A stretch of 64,000 bases of DNA from Saccharothrix tamanrassetensis. Lineage in GTDB: Bacteria > Actinomycetota > Actinomycetes > Mycobacteriales > Pseudonocardiaceae. A program made the position numbers and the translations under genes. The stretch covers positions 434,001-498,000 of the forward strand of contig NZ_JACHJN010000005.1 in NCBI RefSeq assembly GCF_014203665.1, given 5' to 3'. Numbering within the stretch: the stretch's first letter is position 1; every line of letters starts with the position of its first letter. A model generated the notes under the pieces. The model ran no database searches. It was given only the letters and a program-made list of their open reading frames with translations, and was not told the origin of the DNA. Shown here piece by piece: positions 53,101-61,775 of this stretch.

Positions 53101-55789
53101 AGGCGCGTTCGTGGTCGTGCTGGCCCGCGAGTCGACCGCACGGGCCGAGTCGCTGCCGGTGCTCGGGCGGCTGCGCAGCAGGGTGGGGCCGACCGATCCG
53201 GCCACGAGGCCGCGCCTGCGCGCGCCGCTGGCCGGTTCCGGGCGCACCTACCTCGGCGCGGATCCGGTGGTGGGCCTGCTCGCGCAGCTGGTCGGCGGCA
53301 GCGGGCGCACGACCATCGGCGCGGCCTCCGCCCGGGGCACCCAGGTGGAGCTGACCGTACCGGCCAGGGTGACGAGAGCCGTTCGCCGGTTGCACCCGAC
53401 CAGGCCGCGCCGGATCCGGCCGGCGCTGCCGCCGCTGCCCCCGGGCTGCCTGCTGGTGGTGTCCGCTCCCGGCCTGCTCGACGGCATCACCCTGCCCCGT
53501 GACGTCCGGGTGGTCGTCGCACCCGCCACCGGGCCGGGGCCGCTCCCGGACGCCGACGAGCTGACCGGTCTGCTCCCGGACGACCCGCCGTCCGAGCACG
53601 TCCGAGTCCTGGTGGGACTGGACGCCGACACGCGACCGCCGACGGACCTCTCCGCCCTCGCCGGGCTGCGCGGCTCGCACGACATGGCGTTCCTGGCCGC
53701 CAAGCGGTGGCGCGGAGGGCGGGACTCGTCCTATGCGGTCCTTTTGACCGGCGCGGTCCGGTCGGGCGTGCCCCACCCGGCGACCGGCCCCTTCACCGGG
53801 TTGGTGAAGGCGCTGGCGAGGGAGGCGCCTTCCGCCTTGGTCTTCGCCGTGGCGACCGATCTGCACGACACCGGGGCGGCGTTGGAACTGCTCGGCGACG
53901 AGTCCGCCAGAGCACACGACCTCGCCGTGGTGGTCCACGCGTCCGGTCGGCGCATGGAGTACCAACCGGTCCCGGACGCGACGCCAGACCTGAACGGAGG
54001 CCTGCCCCGCGGCGGGGTCGTCGTGGCGGCGGGAGGCACGCGGGGCCTGACAGCGCGACTGCTGACGCGGCTGGTCGAGGAGACGGACCCGGAAGCGGTG
54101 TACCTGTTGGGCCGCCACGCGCCCGTGAGCACCCGCCTGCCGTCCCGCGCGGCCTTCCTCGCCGAACAACTCCGCGAACGTCCCGAAGCGGGTGCGGCGC
54201 GGCTGTCGGTCGAGTACGACCGACTGGCCGCGGCGTCATCCACGGCCGACACCGTGCGGCGGCTCGCCGAGCGCTGCGGAGACGACCGGGTCCGTTTCAT
54301 CGGCTGCGACCTCACCGACCCGGAACAGACCCGCGCGGCGGTCGGGCGGGTGCTGGCCGCACACCCCGCCGTGGACCTGCTGGTCAACGCGGCCGGCGCG
54401 CATTCGGGCGGGCTGGTCACCACGACCTCGCTGGATACGATGCGCACCGTCCGCGACACCAAGGTGCTGACCTACCTCAACCTGCACACCGCCTTCGCGG
54501 ACCGACGCCCGGAGCGCTGGCTCAACATCGGTTCCCTGTTGGCGGTGCTCGGCTGGCCGGGCGAGGCGGACTACTGCTCGGCCAACGACGTCCTCGGCGT
54601 CGCGGCGCAGTGGCAGGCCGCGATGCGGGGCAGCCGCGAAGCGACGTTCGGGTCGCCCCTGTGGGACGAGTCCGGTTTCGCGGCCGTGCCCCTCGTCCGG
54701 GACCTCCTGCGCAGTCGGAACGCACTCACCGGGCTGTCGGACCGGGAAGGCGTCACCCTGGTGCTCGACGAGCTGCGCCGGGGGATGACCGACCCCGAGG
54801 TGACCTACCTCGGTGCCGCGGAGAAGCGGTTGCTGACGACCACCCGCCGGCACGCGGTCGAGGTGTCGCCGAGCGCGGACGGGCGCGGCCTGACCTGGCG
54901 ACCGCACCCGGCACTCGACGACTACTTCCGGAGCCACCGGCTGCACGGCGCGCCGACGCTGCCCGGAGCGTGGATCTGTGAGCCGGCGGTGGCGGCAGGT
55001 CTGCACGGCAGGGACGAGGGCGCACCCGTGGCCGTGACCGGGCTGGTGTTCCACGCGCCGATCACGATCCAGGACGGACCCGGCGGGACCTGTTACATCG
55101 AGGTCTCGGACGACGGGCCGGGCGTGGCACGGGTCCGGTTGACCGGCGATGTCGTCGCGCGCGACGGCCGGGTGCTGCGCCGGGACCGACTGCACGCGGA
55201 GGCCGCGGTGGTGTTCGGCGGGCACCAGCCCGCACCCGGACCCGCACCCCCACCCGGACCCGGACCCGGACCCGGACCTTCACCTGGACCTGCACCCGGA
55301 CAGGTATTCGGACACGCACCCGGACGTGGGCTGGACCGGCACACCGCGCCGCTGCCCGGATCGGGGTTCCGGTACGACGCGGCAGGACCGGTCGCACTCG
55401 ACCCACCGTTCACCTGCCTGACCGACGTGCGCGCCGGACGGGGCCGGGCACGAGCGCGCTTCCGGCCGGCGCTGGACCAGTGGATCGAGCGGTTCGCGGG
55501 CTTGCGCCTGCCGGTGCTGCTGGTGGACGGTCTGGTCCAGTGCGCGCTCATCGCGAACAGCGCCGCCGGGCCCTTGCCCATACCGACCGCCGTGGACCGC
55601 GTGGACTTCCTCACCTGTCACAACGACGTCGAACTGCTCGACCGGCACGGTGGCCACCTGGTGGTCGTCGCCGACACGACGGGAGCCACCGCGCTGGCAC
55701 CGGACGGCACACCACTGGTGCGGGTGCATGGCGTGCACGCCGTACAGGTCGCGTCGGCGGAGCGGGAGGTCGGTCATGTCGCCGGTTGA
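50108..55789 (+). CDS. Multidomain lipid/polyketide synthase B: ER(FabL-like)-KS-CLF-psiKR-KR-DH
   Basis: 1893 residues, collinear with synthase A. Enoyl reductase to about 260, with Y157-x6-K164 and VNNAASGALLPLARLHESHW, very FabL-like. KS, about 309-757: Cys496 (VDTACSSSLY), His630, His666. CLF-like KS, 775-1024, with Pro where the Cys would be (DGGPDS). Putative psi-KR; KR with AAGGTRGLTA and Tyr1489 in DYCSAN; DH with His1610 in SHRLHGAPTLPG. A Pro/Gly-rich insert splits the two hot dogs. Codon 812 is TTA (52541-52543). No AT, ACP or thioesterase. It probably makes or extends a second reduced chain, or forms a heteromeric complex with A; sequence does not decide. Confidence 0.85.
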   Translation: MTTAANDHDGRVVLVTGGARGVGRAITRAFARRGAHVVVNYFHAVGEAPKLFEELTAEGASVELIRASVADANQVEAMFDDVARRHGGVDVLVNNAASGALLPLARLHESHWQRALDTNLRGSLWCARRAAPLMARRGGGAIVNLSSIGSSLVIGDYVTVGTSKAAVEALTRYLAVEFAADGIRVNTASGGLLDGTVATLFPDAERLAERVREATPLGHRLGREEELAELVVFLASPAASWITGQTVVADGGLSLGAALLSPRPTRQPAPVEPADGVPVTTPIPAPAPIRTPTPVAMRSEVAAIPTTATVAVVGVGVVTPGANDADELWKVLSEGRNVFGRPRLFDVESFHSADPAADDKTYTRESGFITDFRPHPRLEAELADDPALSRESTTVWLRHCLHTALQDVRRRADDRYFAAFGYTADGSQELEGHLVLSGYLRRLGARLPRHAVRLLRERYDRLGQPPHECLPHRVGRNAIAGLLPDETELLMVDTACSSSLYAIDFGVKALREGSAEVAVCGGAFAYSARNLVLFSKLQGLSRSGAVRCFDRGADGVLFSDGAGVVVLKRLDRARADGDRVLGIVDGIGLSCDGGGKAVYAPSAPGQAIALRRAYGSAGVDASDVGWVIAHATGTKAGDSTELIALRDVAARGGPALLSSNKAVVGHTGWAAGLVSVSQALSGLARDEVPVQPYLHNVIPAVATSRFTPPAEHPARGIPRASRAGRSAADAARRPRHVGISSFGFGGTNAHLVLTEDDQDNGDRIGSARDPVADEDVAIVGWAADLPGDDDPDAWLRGTGRAPAPGFGDDYPLPGWQEVKLPPATLRNMDRTQIMVLRAAAKLDAPVRAALARLHDTAGVVVGHTGPTRRAVHYALRCYLDDLDRALADLPEHDADLRPSLDRLAADVRALISSSTEDSFPGIMPNIIPARLAGAWDFHGLNATVDGGPDSGLDALRAAERYLRHGDLDVVVVAGVNGNSTDEFREVLASAGETDQPAEGAFVVVLARESTARAESLPVLGRLRSRVGPTDPATRPRLRAPLAGSGRTYLGADPVVGLLAQLVGGSGRTTIGAASARGTQVELTVPARVTRAVRRLHPTRPRRIRPALPPLPPGCLLVVSAPGLLDGITLPRDVRVVVAPATGPGPLPDADELTGLLPDDPPSEHVRVLVGLDADTRPPTDLSALAGLRGSHDMAFLAAKRWRGGRDSSYAVLLTGAVRSGVPHPATGPFTGLVKALAREAPSALVFAVATDLHDTGAALELLGDESARAHDLAVVVHASGRRMEYQPVPDATPDLNGGLPRGGVVVAAGGTRGLTARLLTRLVEETDPEAVYLLGRHAPVSTRLPSRAAFLAEQLRERPEAGAARLSVEYDRLAAASSTADTVRRLAERCGDDRVRFIGCDLTDPEQTRAAVGRVLAAHPAVDLLVNAAGAHSGGLVTTTSLDTMRTVRDTKVLTYLNLHTAFADRRPERWLNIGSLLAVLGWPGEADYCSANDVLGVAAQWQAAMRGSREATFGSPLWDESGFAAVPLVRDLLRSRNALTGLSDREGVTLVLDELRRGMTDPEVTYLGAAEKRLLTTTRRHAVEVSPSADGRGLTWRPHPALDDYFRSHRLHGAPTLPGAWICEPAVAAGLHGRDEGAPVAVTGLVFHAPITIQDGPGGTCYIEVSDDGPGVARVRLTGDVVARDGRVLRRDRLHAEAAVVFGGHQPAPGPAPPPGPGPGPGPSPGPAPGQVFGHAPGRGLDRHTAPLPGSGFRYDAAGPVALDPPFTCLTDVRAGRGRARARFRPALDQWIERFAGLRLPVLLVDGLVQCALIANSAAGPLPIPTAVDRVDFLTCHNDVELLDRHGGHLVVVADTTGATALAPDGTPLVRVHGVHAVQVASAEREVGHVAG
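55230..55326 (+). repeat. CCCGGA/CCGCAC hexamer-type repeat coding a Pro-Gly linker
   Basis: About 16 copies of a CACCCG/ACCCGG-like hexamer encode alternating Pro, Gly and Ala within synthase B between the two hot-dog halves of the DH. In-frame expansion or contraction by slippage would only change linker length. Synthase A has no such insert at this place. Confidence 0.7.
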
Positions 55790-57524
55790 CGACGACTTCC
55801 GGGAGACGCTCGAGAAGCTGTTCCGGCACGAGGTGTTCCGGCCTCGCGACCGGCTCGACTACGACGGGCGCTGCGCGCTGACCTACGACCGGCTGCGGGT
55901 CGTCGGCGAACACCTGCCGCCGGGCAGTGCCCTGCTACGCGACCTGCCCAGGCTGTTCACCCTGCTGGAGTGGGTGGCGATCGCCGACCCGTCGGTGTTC
56001 CTGGCCTTGACGCTGCACGTCTGCCTCGGCCTGGGCGCGGTGGTCGAGTTCGCCGGCGACCGGGCCGAGGACCACGTCCGGGAACTCGACGACCTGTCCA
56101 GCTTCGGCGCTCTGCTGGTGACCGAGGCGGGCCGGGGCAACAGCCACCTCGACATCCGGACCGAGGCGGAGTACGACGCGGCCACCGGGGAGTTCGTGGT
56201 GCGCACCCCCGACGAAGCGGCCCGGAAGTTCATGCCGAACGTCGGGCTGCCCGGAGCGCCGAAGCTCGGGGTGGTGTACGCCAGGCTCCGCGTGCGGGGC
56301 CGTGACCACGGGGTGTTCCCCTTCGTCGCACGCATCCGCACAGCGGACGGGGTTCCGCCGGGGATCCGCGTCATCGCCCTGCCCGAGGCGCCCCTGCTGC
56401 CCCTGGACTACGCGTTGGTCGAGTTCGACCGACTGCGCCTGCCACGCACCGCGCTGTTGTCCGACGATGCCCGCCTCGACGCCGACGGAGTCCTGGACGA
56501 TCCCCTCGGCGGTCCCGACCGGCGGCTCCGGCGGGCGCTGGAGATCCGGCACAACGCCTGGGTGGCCTCGGCGGTGGCGCTGGCCGCGGTCGCCCGAGCC
56601 GGTGTCCGCAACGCCCTCCGGCACGCGGAGAACCGTGTCACCGCATCGACGTTCACCGCTCAGAGGGCCGTGCTGGACCACCGCGCGCACCAGCGGCCGT
56701 TGTTCGCCGCTGTGGCGGACTGCTACGCGCTGACGTGCCTGGTCGACAAGGTCAAAGCCGCCCGCGTCCGATCCGCGGCCGGTCGGCCGGGCGGCGAGGA
56801 GGACTCCGCGTGGACGCCCGGACCCGGGCTGAACCGCACCTACGGCCTGACGAAGGCGATCGCCGCCCGGCTGGCGGACCGGATCGTCGCCGAGTCCGGG
56901 CGGCGCTGCGGAGCCCACGGCGTGTTCACCACCGGCCGCTGGGTCGACTACCAGGGAATGGCCCACATGCTCGGTCCGGCGGCGGGGGACAGCTACCTCA
57001 TCGTGCTCGAAGCCGCTCGCGGCATGGCGGACGGCCGGCACTACACGCCTCCACCGGAGGAGGACGTCTCCGACGTGGAGGACCTGTTCGACCCGCGACT
57101 GTGGCTCGGCCTGATCCGCACGCGGGAACGCCGCCTGCACCACAGGCTGACCGCTGGTGTGCGGCTGGCTCGCCGGCGGGGCCAAGGGGCGTTCGACGCG
57201 TGGAACAACCGCAGCCTGTTGGGCAACGAGGTGGTGGGAGCGCACGTGGCGCGACTGATGGTCGAGGCCGTGCTCGACGCGGTGCGGGACCACCCAGCGG
57301 CCGTGGCGGGAGCGGCTCGCGCTCTCGGCGCGATGCACGCCTTGGCCGAGGTGTCCGAGCACGCGGCCTGGTACCTCTGCGAAGGGTTGTTGCGGCCGGA
57401 TCAGGTGCGCCGGCTGGCCGATCTCGACAACGAGCTGTGCGACCGCGTGCAGTCGACGATCGGAGCGCTGCCACAACTCCTCGACGTCCCCGAGCCCCTA
57501 CTCGCCCGCCGCGTCACGCGGTGA
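55776..57524 (+). CDS. Acyl-CoA oxidase / dehydrogenase-like flavoprotein
   Basis: 582 residues with the acyl-CoA oxidase layout: helical N-domain (VFLALTLHVCLGLGAVVEF), the FAD/substrate strand LLVTEAGRGNSHLDIRTEAEYD, FPFVARIR, then LEIRHNAWVASAVALAAVARAG and a long C-terminal helical half (FTAQRAVLDHRAHQRPLFA, NRTYGLTKAIAARLADRI). Such enzymes make an alpha,beta double bond and pass electrons to oxygen. Here it may desaturate the synthase product or a carrier-bound form. ATG 55776 has GGGAGG upstream and lies inside the end of synthase B (14-base overlap). It is the last gene of the operon, followed by a strong terminator. Confidence 0.85.
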   Translation: MSPVDDDFRETLEKLFRHEVFRPRDRLDYDGRCALTYDRLRVVGEHLPPGSALLRDLPRLFTLLEWVAIADPSVFLALTLHVCLGLGAVVEFAGDRAEDHVRELDDLSSFGALLVTEAGRGNSHLDIRTEAEYDAATGEFVVRTPDEAARKFMPNVGLPGAPKLGVVYARLRVRGRDHGVFPFVARIRTADGVPPGIRVIALPEAPLLPLDYALVEFDRLRLPRTALLSDDARLDADGVLDDPLGGPDRRLRRALEIRHNAWVASAVALAAVARAGVRNALRHAENRVTASTFTAQRAVLDHRAHQRPLFAAVADCYALTCLVDKVKAARVRSAAGRPGGEEDSAWTPGPGLNRTYGLTKAIAARLADRIVAESGRRCGAHGVFTTGRWVDYQGMAHMLGPAAGDSYLIVLEAARGMADGRHYTPPPEEDVSDVEDLFDPRLWLGLIRTRERRLHHRLTAGVRLARRRGQGAFDAWNNRSLLGNEVVGAHVARLMVEAVLDAVRDHPAAVAGAARALGAMHALAEVSEHAAWYLCEGLLRPDQVRRLADLDNELCDRVQSTIGALPQLLDVPEPLLARRVTR

Positions 57525-57671
57525 GGTGTGCGGTCGACTTCGTAAGATCTCGATGAAACCGTGCTCGGTTCGGTCGCCGACATCACCCAGGTTCGCATGG
57601 CGTCGGCCGGACCGTCGAAGTGAAAGAACCTTCCGAACTGTACGGTGACCCGACTCATTGCCCGCCGGGTT

Positions 57672-57700
57672 CTGTGTTCCCGGTGGAGCCGGGAACACAG
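57672..57700. terminator. Bidirectional hairpin terminator, 12-bp perfect stem
   Basis: CTGTGTTCCCGG (57672-57683) and CCGGGAACACAG (57689-57700) pair perfectly around a five-base loop, between the end of the synthase operon and the convergent Gly-rich gene. It marks the right end of the locus. Confidence 0.85.
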
Positions 57701-57731
57701 GAGCTGAGTGGTCCCGCGTCACTGCTGTCGA

Positions 57732-58627
57732 TCAGCAGGAGCAGACGCCACCGTTGCTGACGCCGGCTACGCCGTTGGGGCCGACGAGGCCGGGGGATCC
57801 GTTGACCACGGTGGTGCCGGCTTCGACGGTGCCGGTGTTGCCCAGGCCGCTGGCGCCCGCGGCGCCGCCGAGCCCACCTGCGCCGTCGGGGCCGTTGCAC
57901 CCGTTGCCGCCGTTGCCGAGCTGGCCGTTGACGGCTCCGGAGTTGCCGATACCACCGGCGCCGCCCGCTCCGCCGACGCCATCGGCGCCACCGGGTTGGG
58001 TGGCGCTGATGCCGACACCGCCCCTGCCGCCGACACCGCCGTCGCCACCGAGGCCACCGTTGGCCTTGAGGGTGTCGGCACCGGCGTCGGCGGTGCCGCC
58101 GTTGACGGTCCCGGAGTCGCCGGTACCACCGACACCGGCGGCGCCGCCGATGCCACCTGCGCCCGCGCCGCCTGCGGTGGCGCCGTCGTTGCCGCCCGCG
58201 CCGCCGGTGACGGTGATGCGGGCGGTGCCCGCGCCGCCGTCGATGACCCCGGTGCTGCCGACCGCGGCACCGCCAGAGGTCCCGACGCCGCAGTTGCCGC
58301 CGGGGTGCCCGCGGTGCCGTTGGCACCGGGAGCGCCGTTCGGACCCGCGACGCCCGTGACCTTGGTGACGATGATCGTGTCGTTCCCTTCGAAGCCGTTG
58401 ACCGGGCCGCCGGTGATGGTGATGACGTTGTTGACCGCGGTGCCGGTGAGGACGTCACCGACGGGGATATCGGCCGTGCAGACGAAGTTGTCGCCGGTCT
58501 GCGTGCAGCCCGGCGGGATCGCTTGAGCCGTGCCGGGCGCCACCAGGGCGAACCCGGCCACCGTGCCCAAACCGATCAAAGCCCGGCCGAACCGACCGAC
58601 CGTGGTGACGCGCACTGTTGTTGTCAT
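57732..58627 (-). pseudogene. Secreted Gly-rich (PGRS-like) repeat protein, frameshifted
   Basis: From ATG 58627 the frame encodes a signal peptide (ALIGLGTVAGFALVAPGTAQA) and a short Cys-containing domain (PPGCTQTGDNFVCTADIP, then GGPVNGFEGNDTIIVTKVTG). At the four-G run 58302-58305 the sense stays continuous only in the -1 frame, which reads GGNCGVGTSGGAA and then some 180 residues of repeats such as GGAGGIGNSGAVNG and GGLGGAAGASGLGNTGTV to VSNGGVCSC and a stop at 57732. The original frame becomes Ala/Pro/Ser-rich nonsense. One extra G would restore a protein of about 298 residues. This is a true frameshift, slippage control or a sequencing error. A cell-surface role is likely by analogy. 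Confidence 0.72.
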
Positions 58628-59240
58628 GGTCAATCTCCACCCGTGGATTGGGTCCGAGTTGATGCCGCGGACCTGCGGGGGTGATCCGATGACCGGGGTC
58701 TGGGGTCTTTTGTCCGGCGCTGGTGAACCAGGGCGCCGGATCCGAACAGCACCCTCGGCAGTCAGCGTCCGCGCCCTCCGTGGCCAAGGGCAAGGCACAC
58801 CGCCACCGGTCACCCCGAGGCGAATGGTCTTTCCCCTAAACGCAGCCGGAACCAGTGCCTCGGGTTTCTCGGTCTACTGAGTGTGGTCAGACCGCCACCA
58901 CGGCGGTACCAATGTCGAGAATCGTCATGGTCACGGCGACTTCCACCTGTGGACCTGAGTTGCGTATGGGATTCTGTCCGATTGCCGCTCCAGCCGGAAG
59001 CATTCGTCGCGGAGTCCGGCCCGCGTGCCGCGAAGATGATTTCAAACAACGGTCGACGCTGTGGCCGTCGTGACCGCCGACCGCAGAATGAGATCTACGG
59101 AACCGCGCGGGAACGACGACCTTGTCGATTGGATCCCGCGTGAGCCGGTGGGGCCGTCGTTGTGCGTAGGGGATCGGTGCGTTCGGGGGAACGCTGGGAC
59201 TCACCAGCCGTCGACCCGACCAGGGAGGTGTCTTCCGGTG
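58628..59240. other. Long divergent intergenic region
   Basis: Gap between the Gly-rich gene and the STAND NTPase gene. Short open frames on both strands look non-protein-like. ACCGCC-ACCAC-GGCGGT near 58891 is a minor inverted repeat. I see no recognisable gene, RNA or mobile element here. Confidence 0.4.
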
Positions 59241-61478
59241 ATGACGCCAGAGCCGGAACAGCCCGGCGGCGCAGGGGGCCCTGGTGTGCGCAACACCGCG
59301 TCCGGTGTTGTGGGCGGGGTGGTGCAGGCCGGTGTTGTGCGCGGCGATGTGAACTTCAATGTGAGGTCGCCGCCCGTGCCGGTGGTGCCGCGCCAACTTC
59401 CCGCCGCGCCCGGGTTGTTCGCGGGGCGGGTGGTGGAGCTGGCCGGGCTGGACCGCGCCTTGGCCGCCGCCGCACAGGAGGGGCGGGACATCGCCGTGCG
59501 TGGACAGGTCGCCGCCGACCCGCCCGGTGATTTGCCTGTCGCGGGTGCGACGGTGGTGGTCTCGGCGATCGGTGGGGCCGGGGGGATCGGCAAGACCTGG
59601 CTGGCCCTGGCGTGGGCGCACCGGCATCTGGACCGGTTTCCGGACGGGCAGTTGTTCGTGGACCTGCGCGGGTTCAGCCCCGCGGGTGAGCCGATGGAGT
59701 CCGGGGTGGCGGTGCGCGGGTTCCTCGACGCCCTGGGGGTCGACCCCGGCCGCATCCCGACCGATCTCGACGCCCAGGCGGCGCTGTACAGGAGTCTGGT
59801 CGCGGGCAGGCAGATGCTGGTGGTGCTGGACAACGCCGCCACCGCCGGCCAGGTAGTCCCGCTGCTGCCGGGCAGCCCGACGTGCACCGTGCTGGTCACC
59901 GGCCGCCACCGGTTGGCCTCCCTGATCGACCGGTACGGCGCCCGCCAACTGACCCTCGACGTGCTCACCCGCGCCGAGGCCCGCGCCCTGCTGGCCGCAC
60001 GCCTCGGCGGCCACCGCGCCGCCGCCGAACCCGACGCCGTTGACGACCTGGTCGACCTGTGCGAGGGCTACCCGCTGGCTCTGTCGATCACCGCTCGCAA
60101 CGCCGCCACCCGGCCCGGCGTCCCGCTGGCCGAGGTCGCCGCCGAGCTGCGCGAGCTGGGCCTGGAAATGCTCGACCACGACACCGATCCCGCCGCGAGC
60201 CTGCCCACCGTGCTGTCCTGGTCCCTGCGCCGGCTCACCGACCAACAGCGCACACTGTTCGGGCTGTTGGGTATCGCTCCCGGCACGGATACGACCTTGC
60301 CCGCCGCGGTCGCTCTCACCGGCCTGCCCCCGGCCCGCGCACGCAAAGACTTATCGGCACTGGAGGAGGCCTCCCTGGTCGAGCGGCGGCCGCGGGGCCG
60401 GTACGTGATGCACGACCTTGTCCGTGACTACGCCGCCACCACCGCCCACGACCTGCCCAACGACGTGCGGGAGACGGCACTGGCGCGGGTGATCGACTTC
60501 CACCTGCACACCGCCCACACCGCCGACCGCCTCCTGGACCCCCACGGCCCGCTCCTGCGGCCCGACCCGCCCGCGCCCGGCGTCCACCCGCTCCCGCTGC
60601 CCGACGCTGCGTCGGGCATGGCCTGGTTGGATGCCGAGCACGCCACCCTCCTGGCCACCCAGCGCGCCGCCGGCGCCCTCGGCCGCCACCACGTCGTCTG
60701 GCACCTCGCCTGGGCGCTCGACACGTTTCACATCCGGCGGGGGCACCTGCACGACGCGCTCGCTTCGTGGCAGGCCGCGCTGGACGCCGCCGAACACCTG
60801 CCCGACCCCACCACCCGCAGCCGCACCCACCGGCTCCTTGGACACGCCTGCTCGCGGCTGGGCTTGCACGAGGAGGCCACCGGGCACCTGAACCAGGCCC
60901 TCGCTCTGGCCGTGCGCCACCGCGACAGCACTGAGCAGCTACACAACCACCGGTCGCTCGCGTTTGCTTGGGGAGCACGAGGAGACGATTGGCGGGCCCT
61001 AAACCACGCCCGACACGCCCTCGACCTCCAGCGCACCCTCGACCGGCCGGTGAGGGAAGGCGAAGCGCTCAACCTGGCGGGCTGGTTCGCAGCACGCTTA
61101 GGCGAGTTCGACATCGCCCGCGACCACTGCCACGCCGCCCTCAAACTGCACCGACACCACCACAACCCCACAGGCGAAGCGGACACCCTCGACAGTCTCG
61201 GGTTCATCGCCCACCGCACCGGCGACCACCACCAGGCCGTCAACCACTACCACCAGGCCCTCACGCTGTTCCGCACTCTCGGCAACACCTACCAGGTGGC
61301 GGACACCCTCGACAACATCGGCCACCCCCACGCCGCCCTCGGACAACACGACCGCGCCCGCGCGGCCTGGCGGGAGGCACTGGAGCTGTACCGGCAACAA
61401 GGCCGCGACACCGACGCTGAACGCCTCCAACACCAACTCGACAACCTCGACAACCTCGACAATGCCACCAGCACCTGA
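59241..61478 (+). CDS. NB-ARC/TPR STAND NTPase
   Basis: 745 residues. A short N-terminal Gly/Val-rich beta segment (SGVVGGVVQAGVVRGDVNF) of a type common before actinobacterial NB-ARC domains leads into the nucleotide-binding domain with canonical Walker A GAGGIGKTWLALAW, VVLDNAA (Walker B region), a TGRHRLASL sensor and GYPLALSI (GxP motif). A winged-helix region comes next (YVMHDLVRDYA). About six TPR-like repeats fill the C-terminus (LGHACSRLGLHEEATGHL, LGFIAHRTGDHHQAVNHY). No DNA-binding domain or effector is visible. Codons 371 and 620 are TTA. GTG 59238 is an equally good start, with GGGAGG upstream. It may be a signal-sensing switch; its target is unknown. Confidence 0.82.
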   Translation: MTPEPEQPGGAGGPGVRNTASGVVGGVVQAGVVRGDVNFNVRSPPVPVVPRQLPAAPGLFAGRVVELAGLDRALAAAAQEGRDIAVRGQVAADPPGDLPVAGATVVVSAIGGAGGIGKTWLALAWAHRHLDRFPDGQLFVDLRGFSPAGEPMESGVAVRGFLDALGVDPGRIPTDLDAQAALYRSLVAGRQMLVVLDNAATAGQVVPLLPGSPTCTVLVTGRHRLASLIDRYGARQLTLDVLTRAEARALLAARLGGHRAAAEPDAVDDLVDLCEGYPLALSITARNAATRPGVPLAEVAAELRELGLEMLDHDTDPAASLPTVLSWSLRRLTDQQRTLFGLLGIAPGTDTTLPAAVALTGLPPARARKDLSALEEASLVERRPRGRYVMHDLVRDYAATTAHDLPNDVRETALARVIDFHLHTAHTADRLLDPHGPLLRPDPPAPGVHPLPLPDAASGMAWLDAEHATLLATQRAAGALGRHHVVWHLAWALDTFHIRRGHLHDALASWQAALDAAEHLPDPTTRSRTHRLLGHACSRLGLHEEATGHLNQALALAVRHRDSTEQLHNHRSLAFAWGARGDDWRALNHARHALDLQRTLDRPVREGEALNLAGWFAARLGEFDIARDHCHAALKLHRHHHNPTGEADTLDSLGFIAHRTGDHHQAVNHYHQALTLFRTLGNTYQVADTLDNIGHPHAALGQHDRARAAWREALELYRQQGRDTDAERLQHQLDNLDNLDNATST

Positions 61479-61528
61479 TCGTCGAAGTCGCCGCCTCCTG
61501 CACGATTGCCGGGGATGGCCACGCGCGT

Positions 61529-61543
61529 CCCCTCCTTGAGGGG
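61529..61543 (+). terminator. Short hairpin with pyrimidine tail
   Basis: CCCCTC-CTT-GAGGGG (61529-61543) followed by TTCTTC, 50 bases after the STAND gene stop. Stem is only six base pairs, so moderate support. Confidence 0.5.
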
Positions 61544-61775
61544 TTCTTCAGCGACCTGTACCGCCTGCGATTCACCCACTGCCACCAGGTGTGGAGTAAC
61601 GATATGAGCTTCTCGGTGAAATTTTGCGGTGAATGCCACTCGTGGTTATCGTCGAGATATGGAAGGCAATCACATTGGGTGAGGGGTGCACCCTTTTCCC
61701 GCTGCCGGATTGCAGCGGTCTGTGGCTAGGCTGCGTTCCCAGACGTTCGGATCATCGACGGAAGAGGTCCTCACC

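Noticed and set aside
57655-58526. Long open frames on both strands over the Gly-rich gene, including Arg-rich and Pro/Ala-rich readings
   Set aside because: These are alternative readings of GGC/GCC-type repeats; only the minus frame with signal peptide plus the shifted Gly-rich frame gives a plausible protein.
58887-60245. Long minus-strand open frame opposite the STAND gene
   Set aside because: Composition is typical of a shadow of the plus-strand gene, with no recognisable domain or ribosome site; the plus-strand frame has intact NB-ARC and TPR motifs.
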